Assembly (NCBI RefSeq): GCF_025751555.1
Contig: NZ_JAOWLB010000018.1
Location: 43,388 to 107,387 of the forward strand
Source: Ruegeria aquimaris
Lineage (GTDB): Bacteria > Pseudomonadota > Alphaproteobacteria > Rhodobacterales > Rhodobacteraceae
Direction of reading: 5' to 3'
Length of the DNA: 64,000 nucleotides
Shown here: piece by piece, positions 33,721 to 42,374 of the stretch
How the letters are laid out: every line of letters starts with the position of its first letter
Position numbering within the stretch: the first letter of the stretch is position 1
Program-made: the position numbers and the translations under genes
The notes under the pieces: generated by a model
The model's input: the letters and a program-made list of their open reading frames with translations, nothing else
The model's database searches: none
Told to the model about the DNA's origin: nothing

Positions 33721-35649
33721 TCAGAATTCCATCTCGTCGTCGAGACCGCGGTCCCGACTGAGATCACGCCCCAACTCCTGCGCCTCCTGCTGGCCGCGCA
33801 GCCGCGCCACTTCGGTCGCCTTGTCCTGCTGCAACCCGGCGGCGCGGTCGGTGAAGACCTTGTCGCCGGTCTCCTCGAAGGTCATCTCGAGGAACTCCTG
33901 CGTGACCGTGATCTGGTCGAGCTTGCTCGGCAGGACCGCGTCCAGCACCTCGTAGTTGCCACGGCGAAGCTCGGCCAAACCTTCCTCACCCAGTTCCTTG
34001 AAGAGCTCGGATTGCAGGGTCCGCTCGACCGTGTCTTCCTGCTCCTCGGTGAGCTTGCCATCGCGCAACATGTCGGCGAGGTCCTGCAGGTAGGGATTTG
34101 GCGTCCGGTCGTCTTCATCGATCAGCGGCAGGATATCCTGTTCCTCGTCCGCGAGGGTCCGGCCGATCTCGACACCCATTTCCTTGGCGCGTTCCATCAG
34201 CGCGTCCATCACGCCGTCGACCTTCTCGAGCGCGGCATCGAGTTGGTCGTCACTCGCGGTCTCAACGCTGAGACCGTCCTTCGACAGCACCGCGTTCATG
34301 TCCCGCTCGACCCAGTCCTGTGCCATGCCGTAGTTCCGCGTGCCACCCGCCGCGATCCGGGCCACCAGCTCCTCGCTGTCCATTCCGGCCTCCTCTGCGC
34401 TCTCGAGCACATCGCGCAGCCCCTCGTCATTGCCGGACTGCAGCGCGGCGATCAGCACCTCGCTGCCCGCCCCCGGTGGATAAGGTTCTTCGAGCTGCTT
34501 GCCAAACCGCGCGCGCAATTCCGGGTCCGGTACCATCTGCGAAAGGTCCGCGATGATCGGCGCGGCCTTCGCCTCGAAGACGGCACGCTCGGCCGGATCC
34601 AGCTCCTCGGCCTTGAGCCGCAGCGCCTCGATCGTGCGCTCGGAGTAGTCGATCGCATCACCGACGGTCTTGATGTCCTTCATGTCTATCTCTCCTTCGG
34701 TGAAGTTCCACGGCGTGCCCGAGCCAAGCCCGTCCGCCAAGCCGCGTACGGCGCGGGCCATGTGGCGCTGGTCCATGCGGTCCAGCAGGTCGGCGAGGTT
34801 CTTGTAGTCCTTGGCGAAGCCCACCACCTGCGCCTGCGCGATGGCGGATTCCTGGGCCGTCAGGGCGATCTCGCGCGGCAGCCTCGCCTCTTCCTTCGCT
34901 CGGTAGATTTCCTCGATTCCGGCGGGCTTCTCGAAGATGCCGCGCTCAAGCCGGGTGGTGGCATCAAGCATGACGCCATAGCGTTCCGCGATCTCAGCCT
35001 GCTTCTCGCGCATGAGCTGCGGCGACATCACGCCCTCGGCCCAACAGGAAAACCAGGTGCCCTTCTCGACGCCGCGATTGTTCAGGATGATGTGCGCGTG
35101 CTTGTGCGCCCGGTCGTCATGGACCGCGAGAACATAGTCCCACTGATCGCCATATTCGCCGCTCTCGAAGAAATGCTCCGTCCAGTCCATCGCGATGTCG
35201 CGCACCTGGTCGACCGTCACGTCGGTCGGGAACGAGAGCAGCATGTGCGAGGTGAACCCGAGCTTGGTCGAGCCGCGCCAGGTTCCGGCCCAATCCTCGA
35301 TGATGTCCTCTTTCTGCGCCTCGCTGAGCACCGCCGCATCGGTCAGCGCGTTGGTCATCGTCGAATAGGTGTAGACCGCTTTGTCGTTGATGTAGGAGAT
35401 CTGCGCCCCGAGCGAGGCCCGCGTCTTGCAGCCCCCCGCCCGGATCCGTTTGAAGACCGCCGCCCGGCTCTGACCCGACGCCACCTTCAGCGCGTTGCGC
35501 GCCGACAGGGAACCAACGTGCGCGAAACTCCGCCCCTGCCGACGGCCTGCCAGCCGCGCGTCGATCCGCGCCTCGGCCTGACCCCGGATGCGCTCATCCT
35601 CCCAGAGCCGCCCCATGACCGAGGTGTAGAGGGCGAGCGGATCAGCCAT
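33721..35649 (-). CDS. VirD2-like MOB-P relaxase
   Basis: A 642-residue relaxase. The N-terminal half contains the likely nicking Tyr in QISYIND (Tyr86) and the metal-binding three-His motif in DDRAHKHAHIILNNRG (His182, 184, 186). The C-terminal half is long, acidic and helical, probably for secretion and scaffolding. It nicks oriT and pilots the strand into the recipient. It overlaps the preceding relaxosome gene by eight bases. The nic-like sequence just upstream of that gene fits this relaxase class. Confidence 0.88.
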   Translation of the reverse strand: MADPLALYTSVMGRLWEDERIRGQAEARIDARLAGRRQGRSFAHVGSLSARNALKVASGQSRAAVFKRIRAGGCKTRASLGAQISYINDKAVYTYSTMTNALTDAAVLSEAQKEDIIEDWAGTWRGSTKLGFTSHMLLSFPTDVTVDQVRDIAMDWTEHFFESGEYGDQWDYVLAVHDDRAHKHAHIILNNRGVEKGTWFSCWAEGVMSPQLMREKQAEIAERYGVMLDATTRLERGIFEKPAGIEEIYRAKEEARLPREIALTAQESAIAQAQVVGFAKDYKNLADLLDRMDQRHMARAVRGLADGLGSGTPWNFTEGEIDMKDIKTVGDAIDYSERTIEALRLKAEELDPAERAVFEAKAAPIIADLSQMVPDPELRARFGKQLEEPYPPGAGSEVLIAALQSGNDEGLRDVLESAEEAGMDSEELVARIAAGGTRNYGMAQDWVERDMNAVLSKDGLSVETASDDQLDAALEKVDGVMDALMERAKEMGVEIGRTLADEEQDILPLIDEDDRTPNPYLQDLADMLRDGKLTEEQEDTVERTLQSELFKELGEEGLAELRRGNYEVLDAVLPSKLDQITVTQEFLEMTFEETGDKVFTDRAAGLQQDKATEVARLRGQQEAQELGRDLSRDRGLDDEMEF

Positions 35650-36262
35650 TGCGCACCAGCCTCAGACCGCTCCCGATCGCGCGCGGGCCATCCTCCAGAA
35701 CGGCGCTCTCCACCCCCTGCCCTTCTTCCTTTTGTGGCCACTCCTGACGACGCAGCGCCTGCGCCGCATCCTTCATCCGGCCCAATTCACGGCTCATCGA
35801 TTGCGCCAGATCGAGCAACTCGATCAGCACCGCGCGGTCCGGCTCCGAGACCTCCAGCCGACCGCGATGGACCGCCTTGGCGAGCACCAATCCGGCGTCG
35901 CTCACATCCTTCGCCTGACGCCATGCGGCGCAGAATTCCGAGACCAGATCACGCGGCACATCGAGGAAACCGCACCGCCCGCGCAGCACCGCATTGAGCG
36001 CCTGCGACCGGCTTGCATAGCCCCGTTCGCGCCACTCCGCATCGAAGGCGTCCAGCTCGGAGCGGCTTGCCCGGAACGCCACCGTCTCACTTGGATCGCG
36101 CACCGCAATCCCCTCGCCCGCCTCCTCTTTCGCGAGCCGGTTCACGTGGCGCGGAGAGATGCCGAACGCCACCGCCAGGTCCTTCGCGCTTTCGCCCGCC
36201 GCAAAGCGCCGCGCGACTTCGATGCGCTCTTCAAGCTTCAGGTTTTTCGCTGGCCTCGGCAC
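35642..36262 (-). CDS. Relaxosome accessory DNA-binding protein (MobC-like)
   Basis: A 206-residue protein from a GTG start. It has an N-terminal HTH (ESAKDLAVAFGISPRHVNRL), then a region (ETVAFRASRSELDAFDAEWR, SRSQALNAVLRG) like the ribbon-helix-helix part of MobC proteins, and a charged helical C-terminus. First gene of the mob operon and next to oriT, it likely binds oriT and helps the relaxase. The HTH plus RHH combination is somewhat unusual. Confidence 0.72.
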   Translation of the reverse strand: MPRPAKNLKLEERIEVARRFAAGESAKDLAVAFGISPRHVNRLAKEEAGEGIAVRDPSETVAFRASRSELDAFDAEWRERGYASRSQALNAVLRGRCGFLDVPRDLVSEFCAAWRQAKDVSDAGLVLAKAVHRGRLEVSEPDRAVLIELLDLAQSMSRELGRMKDAAQALRRQEWPQKEEGQGVESAVLEDGPRAIGSGLRLVRNG

Positions 36263-36280
36263 GGGTCAGACCCCTCGGAC

Positions 36281-36310
36281 AAAATGTGCAAACATTGGGC
36301 ATATCCTGCC
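36281..36310 (-). other. Putative oriT core: nic-like site with adjacent inverted repeat
   Basis: ATATCCTGCC at 36301-36310 matches the nic consensus of MOB-P plasmids and T-DNA borders (ATCCTG with cleavage before the next C), placing the nick between 36308 and 36309. Four bases before it lies the inverted repeat AATGT-gcaa-ACATT (36283-36296), as usual beside nic. The site is about 20 bases upstream of the relaxosome/relaxase operon. The strand of nicking would be the one shown as plus. Confidence 0.65.
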
Positions 36311-36637
36311 AACGTCTCTCTTCTCTCCTTCGCTTATACTTCAATACATCACATTGCGCAATATTACGTTTTGCATGTTGTGTCTTTTTGCTGGCATTGG
36401 ACTCCATCAAGACCCTGCGTCGCGGCACGACATGGAGCGGGACCCGCCCTCATCGATGCGGGACAACCAGGTCGAAAAGTCTTCCGAAACTTATGTTCAA
36501 GACGCACGCGACGTCAGGCTATCCGAGCACCCGAGCAGGTTATGGATCGGGCGCCAGAAACACGAATACGGCCCGCGCGAAATAGCACGGGTTACACCCT
36601 CTGAGGGCGTCACGAAGCTTCTGCGAGACGGCGTCAG
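36311..36637. other. Non-coding region beyond oriT
   Basis: AT-rich near 36310-36400, where promoters of the mob operon are expected. It contains GCGCAATAT (36357-36365), matching the repeat in the virB promoter region. No supportable gene is seen in the remainder. Confidence 0.4.
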
Positions 36638-36686
36638 ACCCCTGCGGATTCGAAGACCCGCAGGGGTGCCTGGGTCAGTGACCCAG
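36638..36686. terminator. Two strong hairpins at the end of the 58-residue gene
   Basis: ACCCCTGCGG-nine bases-CCGCAGGGGT (36638-36667) and CTGGGTCA-g-TGACCCAG (36670-36686) are perfect inverted repeats. The second covers the stop codon of the leftward small gene. They lack T-runs, so rho-independent termination is plausible but not certain. Confidence 0.45.
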
Positions 36687-36851
36687 TCCCTGAGAGCGCA
36701 GGTTGTCGTAGCGGCTGCGGGCGATCAGCGCCTCGGTCTCGAGGCTGTCGAGGGTCTCGGGATGGGCGTCTTCGTCGAAGGCGGCGAGGTAGTCCTCGAA
36801 GGCCATGTCGGCTTGCAGTTCGGCGAGGTCGATGGATTGTTCGAGTGTCAT
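36675..36851 (-). CDS. Small acidic hypothetical protein (58 residues)
   Basis: MTLEQSIDLAELQADMAFED, then YLAAFDEDAHPETLDSLETE and a short basic end. It is entirely helical in character, acidic, without known domain. GGAAAGGA lies well placed before the ATG and strong hairpins end it, so it is very probably expressed. A longer upstream frame has no support. Function unknown; a regulator-like or anti-restriction small protein is possible. Confidence 0.6.
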   Translation of the reverse strand: MTLEQSIDLAELQADMAFEDYLAAFDEDAHPETLDSLETEALIARSRYDNLRSQGLGH

Positions 36852-37436
36852 GGTGTGATCCTTTCCGTTGATCGTCGTTGGACGGATCGTGGAAAAGACC
36901 GGGGGCATGAGAGCGGGCTGCACCCGGCACGGGGCGGAATGAAATGGAGCACGCCGGGGGCAGGTTTGTTGTGAGCGATGCCCCGCAGCGCTCAAGGCGC
37001 CAGCCGTCCAGAAACCTGTCCCCGGCGTTGCCGACCGCTCGACCCCGGGCTAGCGATCTGAAAGGCCAACAGGTCGACGGAAAGGCGCGCGGCGGTGATA
37101 CTGGTGTGAGACGTTGCCCCGGGATGCATGACGTTGATCTGCGGTTTACACCCTCGCGGCACAGGGTGAGTTCGGCGCCCCTGGCAGCTTCGCCAACACG
37201 ACCCAGACGCGGGTTGCTCGAATGAGAGAAGGGGTGCGCTTACTTCGTTCAGCGGGCTGCCAGCTCTCCCTGCAGACACTGGGTTCCGACTCGGGTTCGC
37301 GCGATCCGCGCTGTCGCGGAGCAGAAAGATCGTGGCAGCATCTGCGACCTATCCAGACTGACCAACTGCGTCCTAAATATGCGGCATCCTTCGGACTCGG
37401 GTTTCAGACCCGAACTGCTGCCATTCCTCAGAACGA
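36852..37436. other. Non-coding spacer
   Basis: No reading frame here has coding character. A small inverted repeat TCGGGT-ttcag-ACCCGA lies near 37398-37414. The rest shows no structure I can name. Confidence 0.4.
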
Positions 37437-37466
37437 GAAAAAGCCAGACCGCCGAAGCGGTCTGGC
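37437..37466 (-). terminator. Rho-independent terminator of the DUF736 gene
   Basis: GCCAGACCGC-ttcg-GCGGTCTGGC read on the minus strand (37443-37466) is a perfect ten-base stem with a UUCG loop. It is followed by TTTTTCTCG and lies seven bases after the DUF736 stop. Confidence 0.85.
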
Positions 37467-37473
37467 CGTTGGC

Positions 37474-37812
37474 TTAGGCGGCGTCTTTGGGCCCCCAGGG
37501 GATGACGGCCTGCATGGACAGATCGTCCTGGTTCGCGGCCTTGCCGAGGTTGGCGTTGAAGCCGTGGTCGCGGATGGTCAGCGTGTAGTAGTCGGCGCCG
37601 GTCTCCTTGTTCTGCCTCTTCCAGATGCCGCCGCACTCGACCAGTTTGCCGCGCGGGGAGCGGCCGAGGACGCGGTGCGTGGGCGCCATCGGGTTCGCGC
37701 TCGCGACGGGTTCGACCGTGATGTCGAGATCAAAAGTCAGGGTCGAGATGGAGCCGACGCCCTTGGCGGTTTCGATGTCGGCGCTGGTGAATTTGATGCA
37801 GTTCGTGGTCAT
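37474..37812 (-). CDS. DUF736-family protein, copy 1
   Basis: A 112-residue protein (MTTNCIKFTSADIETAKGVG, ending AVIPWGPKDAA) of the DUF736 family, common on alphaproteobacterial plasmids and ICEs. The core has SISTLTFDLDITVEPV, HRVLGRSPRGKLVECGGIWK and GADYYTLTIRDHGFNANLGK. Its role is unknown; it has been linked by context to conjugative elements. It is nearly identical to the protein at 57948-58286, and both come with the same 5' leader. The start is the ATG preceded by GGAGAAG. Confidence 0.85.
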   Translation of the reverse strand: MTTNCIKFTSADIETAKGVGSISTLTFDLDITVEPVASANPMAPTHRVLGRSPRGKLVECGGIWKRQNKETGADYYTLTIRDHGFNANLGKAANQDDLSMQAVIPWGPKDAA

Positions 37813-37932
37813 TGCTCTTCTCCTTGTTTGCGTTGCAATGATGGTCACCTTGCAGCTGGCCAAGGCCCGGCCACACCGAAGGCGAAGCGCAGCGGAGAGG
37901 GGCAGGCGCCGGTCTTTTTGTCTCGCGAGGAA

Positions 37933-37960
37933 TGACCCACCCCTGTTCTTTGGTGGGTCA
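37933..37960 (-). ncRNA. Leader hairpin upstream of DUF736 copy 1
   Basis: TGACCCACC-ten bases-GGTGGGTCA is a perfect nine-base stem about 120 bases before the start codon. It is flanked by GGAATGA-like and TCAGGGGAA-like conserved bases. Related hairpins with different stem sequences occur at 58407-58421 and 60610-60624. A structured 5' UTR or a protein site is possible. Confidence 0.4.
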
Positions 37961-38072
37961 GGGGAAAAAGATCGGCGACAACCTTTGTGGACGGGACGAC
38001 AGCTGCGACCAGCATGTCATGCAACTCAGACAAAGGGAGACGTGCTGTGGCCGTGAAGGAAACTGGGTGAAC

Positions 38073-38932
38073 TGGAAACAGAGATGCTGCGGGGGGCGGT
38101 GTCTTCTCTGTCTTCTTGCCCCGATCCGGACCCGGACGTGTCAGAGCTTTGCCTGACCCTGGCTCGCGTGCCGCGACGGCTGGTTTCCGTGGCACCGTGA
38201 TGCGTGTTGTCTGGAAGAGCAGCAGGCAGACCGTCGAAGCCTCGACACCGTGCTCGGCTCACCCGGATTTCGAACGGTCCCTCTACGGCAGCCCCATAAC
38301 TTGCGATCCGCGCATCACGACCATCGCCGGCTTTATGCCAGCTGCGGCCAATGCGATCGTGCGGTCGTCGACCATCGTTTGCGACCCAGGATGACGGGGC
38401 GGCACAGCATGTCCGGCAAAGCATGGAAAAACACCGGCCGAGACGCGAGGCAAGAGATCCCTGATGTCACGCGTCCGCCCCAGCGACCGAAACCGGAATG
38501 GCCGAGATGAAGCGTTGTCACGACCATGCGACGGCTGGGCGGGCTGGCTCCGGAGGAGACTGCCCGCCCAGCGGCACGTCGCAGGGAGAGGCGGCGTTTC
38601 AGCTCGGGGAGGGCGGCTGCGTGCAGCCGACCGAGTAGGGCGCGGTCCTGTCCAAAGGGCAGGAGGGGCCAAGATCATCGAGAGGGGCCCACAGGTAGTT
38701 GCTTGCCGAACGTCCACGATGTAAGCTCGAGAAGCTCACTTGGGGCTGGCGCGCTGTAAAGTACAGGTCGGCGCAGCAGGTGGAAACCAACCCAGCGAAC
38801 CTGATCCGGGCCCATTGGATCCTGGTTTGCCGAGCTTCTGGATATTCATCGGTTTGCTCAATCAGCTGCGCGCTTTCCGACTCCTGCTATAGGGCCCACG
38901 GCTTGAATTGGTTTCGGAGGCACGCCAGAGGA
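38073..38932. other. Long non-coding region
   Basis: No frame has coding character; possible frames on both strands are Arg/Pro/Ser-rich shadows. AGAGGA near 38926 is the ribosome site of the next gene. I see no repeat, tRNA or clear promoter in the rest. Confidence 0.45.
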
Positions 38933-40339
38933 ATGAGCAAAATGAACCTGAACACTGATGTGCAGTCAGCCGAGACCTTCCCGATCAAGCTCGAAGACCT
39001 GTCAAAAGGCGTCGACCGAATTCTGGAAAGATGGACCGGCGAAAATCGCCCTACCAAGCTGACACTTTTGAACGATCTTGCCGCCGCAATCTCCCCAGGC
39101 TCAAACTGGGGGGCGCTGAAAGCGAAACAAACCAAGCGAGCCCACCCACAGACGGGGCAGAACACCAGTTTCATCCCCGCAATCAATCGAAGCGCAAAAG
39201 AATTCCCCGCGCGCTTGGCCGAAGTGAAGAACACAGGGAATGGAGTTGACCTCGCCTATCTGGTCGAAGAAGCCCGCCCGCTATTTACGATGCGGCACGC
39301 AGGCGATCCGATCATTGGATTAGAACTCAGCGTCGTGGAAGGGAATGGGTACAGCGAGGCATCCATCTACGCAAAACTGATCTTGAATCGTGGGGACGCC
39401 ATTGGCATCGCCGAAGCATATGCATCCGACCTGGAACCGATCGCCGCGCAACTCGTCTTCAACGCAATCCAAAACCTGAACTCCATCGAATTGTACCCCA
39501 CCTTGGCGCAGAATGCTTGCAGTGCGCTTCGGATCGTTGTTGGCCCCTTCGATTGCGTGCTTTCTATTCCGGAGTTCTATGGGCGTACGCCCGACGAAAG
39601 CCATGCTTCTCAAGGGGTGCGGGTCCTTCTTGATGAAGGCGATACGCCGTCGGTCACCGATCTAGATGTGGCGTTGCGCCTGTTATCGGCAGTGGCCCCC
39701 CATCTCGGCCAGAAACAATTCGTGGAACATGGGAGCATCCGGTTCAGGCTGTCCCAGCCACTCACGCAGGTTTGGGAACCGATTGGGTTTGCGACGCCTG
39801 ACCTTCTCGATGATCGGCCCATGTTCTGGATTCCTGACGGCGAATACTGGGCGCATGAAGGCGATAGCTACCTCCTCGATCACAACATTTGGACGCACAG
39901 TACACTTGGCGAGCCGCTTGATCTGGCGTTGGCACTGATCAATATCGACGACCCGGATGTCTACGTGAGGGTCGCGCTGACCCCGATGCCAAAGAGGTCG
40001 CAGAGAGCCAGCCAACGACAAGAGAACTGGCGGGGCGGGTTTCATCGAGGCTTTCAGGTTCTCCGGATACGAGAGGGTGAACCAGCTCAAAAACTTCACC
40101 TAGACGACCAAACGAAAGAACGTTTCGAGAGAGGGTTCTTCGGGTGGGCTATTCACGAAGGGCACGAGGTTGTTGTGGACAGAGCCCGAACAAGAACTGA
40201 AGCGCTCATTCCACGGGACTTGAGGCGTGCCTCGCAGCACCTCCTTCAGGTGGAGGCAATTATGAACGGTGCCGACCCAACGGACAAAGAGCTATTGCGT
40301 CGTATCCGGGAGGGAAAGGGTAGCGATCAGGCTGGCTAG
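38933..40339 (+). CDS. Hypothetical 468-residue protein
   Basis: It starts MSKMNLNTDVQSAETFPIKL with AGAGGA before the ATG. An N-terminal helical part (LSKGVDRILERWTGENRP, LTLLNDLAAAISPGSNWGAL) is followed by a large mixed domain with no motif I can name and a charged C-terminus (LRRIREGKGSDQAG). No signal peptide or membrane helix. The N-terminus recalls the small helical domains before DUF5623/glyoxalase-like proteins, as does the neighbour at 40790-42088. Its GC content is below the backbone, so it is likely cargo. Confidence 0.65.
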   Translation: MSKMNLNTDVQSAETFPIKLEDLSKGVDRILERWTGENRPTKLTLLNDLAAAISPGSNWGALKAKQTKRAHPQTGQNTSFIPAINRSAKEFPARLAEVKNTGNGVDLAYLVEEARPLFTMRHAGDPIIGLELSVVEGNGYSEASIYAKLILNRGDAIGIAEAYASDLEPIAAQLVFNAIQNLNSIELYPTLAQNACSALRIVVGPFDCVLSIPEFYGRTPDESHASQGVRVLLDEGDTPSVTDLDVALRLLSAVAPHLGQKQFVEHGSIRFRLSQPLTQVWEPIGFATPDLLDDRPMFWIPDGEYWAHEGDSYLLDHNIWTHSTLGEPLDLALALINIDDPDVYVRVALTPMPKRSQRASQRQENWRGGFHRGFQVLRIREGEPAQKLHLDDQTKERFERGFFGWAIHEGHEVVVDRARTRTEALIPRDLRRASQHLLQVEAIMNGADPTDKELLRRIREGKGSDQAG

Positions 40340-40419
40340 CGATCTGTTTTGCTTCGTCTGCAACGAACAAGCGAGGCAAAGGTTTGCCTCGCTTTACCGC
40401 CTTGCATCCTCGCTGGTAG

Positions 40420-40701
40420 CTACTGAACGACTATGCTTTCACCAAGCGCAAAAGCGGCCAGTGCAGGATAGCGCGAGAACACTCCCTGCTCTCCCAAGGC
40501 GATCTTGAGAAGCCGAGACTGCGCATCAGCAATCGAGCTCGGGTCATCGGGGTTCAACTGACGAAAGATCGCAAGGACGGGCATGGCGACTTCAACAGTC
40601 GTGGCAAGTGTCCCACGTTCACTGAACTCATTGTTGAAAGCTCCGTTGCCGATATCGTCGACCAAAGCAAAAGCTTCCCTACAAATTTCCGGATAGTCCA
40701 T
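40420..40701 (-). CDS. Hypothetical 93-residue protein
   Basis: MDYPEICREAFALVDDIGNG, then AMPVLAIFRQLNPDDPSSIA and a tail with ALAAFALGESIVVQ. It is predicted helical and acidic, with no known family. AAGGGAAA lies upstream of the ATG. It lies between two unknown proteins and points away from the first, like the DUF5623-like gene behind it. Confidence 0.5.
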   Translation of the reverse strand: MDYPEICREAFALVDDIGNGAFNNEFSERGTLATTVEVAMPVLAIFRQLNPDDPSSIADAQSRLLKIALGEQGVFSRYPALAAFALGESIVVQ

Positions 40702-40789
40702 GATCAGAGGTTTCCCTTGCCTTGATATTGAACGCGCCTAGAAGAGAGCGGTTGCGAGCCAAATAATCCTTTGGCGCGCAACGCAAAAG

Positions 40790-42088
40790 TTATCTCACCT
40801 TTTCTATCATCGATACGGACATTTCAATGCGCCGGAGCTGCCGGCGAAGTGGGGCGCAATCCGGATAAGCGTTCTTCAACATCCGTGCTATCATACGAAG
40901 GGCTGCAACAACGTCGTCAGCAGAGGTCAATGCCTGCAGAAACGCCTGATCCTCATCGGTTCGAGTATAGTAGACTTCGAAGAACTCAGGGCCGTCGAGT
41001 TGCCCCCGATCAATCTCAAGGCTGAGCCAATCCTCGAGCTCCGACCGAAGCGAATTCAACCGCGTATAGACCCCGCCTGACGCATACTGCGACGACATCA
41101 CTGTCTTGATCACGCGGCCTGCCTGCACATGGCCATCAATTCCGAGTTCACCAGCTGGACGGCGGCGCGAACACCCGGGGTTGTAGTTATAGGGCACGGT
41201 GGCCTTGCTCGGAGAGGGATAGATCATCCCCTTGCACCTTGCGCGGCGTTCGTCCTGTTTCGTCTTGGCCATTGGGCTGAGAAACGTCTCCCATGAAGGT
41301 ACAGATTCTCCCGTCCAGTTTTCGCTGACGACTGGCTCTGGCATGGCATTGATCTTTTCCATCAGAGCGTCAACGTCGTATCCTGAGCGTGTGTCGATAC
41401 CGACATAGAGATCGCAATCGTAGGGCCGATACATCCCGGGCCAAGACGCCTTTTCAAGCCGCCAGCCGTTGCGGGTCGCCCATGCTGCGCGATTTGAATC
41501 GTCGGGCGCGTTGCCATAGGGCTCGTCAATCAGGACGAATTGACTACTGGCCGGATCTACCCAGTCTGTCGAATGGTCGATATTGGGCAGTTTGTCGGTG
41601 TCCAGAATTCTGGGGTAGTTCCTGCGGTCTCGGTTTGGTCGCAGTCCGGTATGCTCCATGAAACGAAGCGAACGCTCAGCTGCACAAAGCCGATCCCGCG
41701 CATATTCTTGCTTGTGGGCAATGTCATCACAGACAAAATGGTCATCGGCAACCATTCGAAGGTTTCCGAATCCGCGAACATATCTGAGCGCACTTTTAGG
41801 GCAGAGTTCGAGGATAGGCTTGGAAAGCTCGATCCGCAGTGTTTCCCGCCCGCAGCGATGGCCGCGCTCCTTGTCGATCCAGTAGATCGTCAGCAACACA
41901 TAGGGCTTGGAGTTCGTGAAACCACTGGTAGGCAAAGTGCGCTGTGCGTGACGAAAGTTGACACAATCGGCAGACTTGGCAGCAAGATCAAGCGCGTCAG
42001 AATGCTTGATTCCGTTTGTCTTCTTCAGCTGCTTGGCAAGGCGTTTCACCCCAACAAGGGTGGTAGGTCGTGGACCATCGATCAACAT
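40790..42088 (-). CDS. DUF5623-like hypothetical protein
   Basis: About 432 residues. The N-terminus (VGVKRLAKQLKKTNGIKHSD, ALDLAAKSADCVNFRHAQRT) has the helical pattern of DUF5623/glyoxalase-associated N-terminal domains, which look like small DNA- or protein-binding modules. The remainder has several Cys/His/Trp residues but no catalytic motif I recognise. The ATG at 42088 with GGGAGA seven bases before is preferred to the GTG at 42109. The function is unknown. Confidence 0.55.
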   Translation of the reverse strand: MLIDGPRPTTLVGVKRLAKQLKKTNGIKHSDALDLAAKSADCVNFRHAQRTLPTSGFTNSKPYVLLTIYWIDKERGHRCGRETLRIELSKPILELCPKSALRYVRGFGNLRMVADDHFVCDDIAHKQEYARDRLCAAERSLRFMEHTGLRPNRDRRNYPRILDTDKLPNIDHSTDWVDPASSQFVLIDEPYGNAPDDSNRAAWATRNGWRLEKASWPGMYRPYDCDLYVGIDTRSGYDVDALMEKINAMPEPVVSENWTGESVPSWETFLSPMAKTKQDERRARCKGMIYPSPSKATVPYNYNPGCSRRRPAGELGIDGHVQAGRVIKTVMSSQYASGGVYTRLNSLRSELEDWLSLEIDRGQLDGPEFFEVYYTRTDEDQAFLQALTSADDVVAALRMIARMLKNAYPDCAPLRRQLRRIEMSVSMIEKVR

Positions 42089-42336
42089 AGCTATCTCCCG
42101 GCTTGACACCGAACGTCACTCGCCTACCGCCCTACAAGCCAGAGTGTTAGCTGATGGGGATCGCTAGAAAGATCTTCGGGCAGTGCTGCCTGCAGCTTCG
42201 GAACGGCGAGTGCCATGCTCCTGCCAAGAGCGTCTACAAGATAGGACGGATCGCACCATCATGCAACTGGCATCTGACCGCGTCGCCGCCTGCGGAAGCA
42301 CGGTCGGCACAGGGATCACGGTTCGCAGCGACGATA

Positions 42337-42374
42337 CTAACATTATCCTTGAAAACTAACACTATCAATGTTAG
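42337..42374. promoter_or_regulatory. Repeated TAACA/TGTTA half-sites before the AbiEi-like gene
   Basis: CTAACATT (42337-42344) and CTAACACT (42356-42363) lie in direct orientation, and AATGTTAG (42367-42374) is the inverted copy; CATGTTAG recurs at 42385-42392. They span the start codon of the following gene. AbiEi antitoxins bind inverted repeats in their own promoter, so this is a likely autoregulatory operator. Confidence 0.5.

Larger units (their letters stand above)
37474..38072 (-). repeat. Duplicated DUF736 segment, copy 1
   Basis: About 600 bases comprising the DUF736 gene and 260 bases of upstream leader recur at 57948-58533 in the same orientation with scattered substitutions. 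The main difference is a larger hairpin in this copy (37933-37960). Similarity ends after the shared AACTGGGTGAAC. The two lie about 20 kb apart, so they offer a target for homologous deletion of everything between. Confidence 0.88.

Noticed and set aside
33676..35997. 773-residue plus-strand frame
   Set aside because: Antisense to the relaxase and relaxosome genes; composition is a high-GC shadow.
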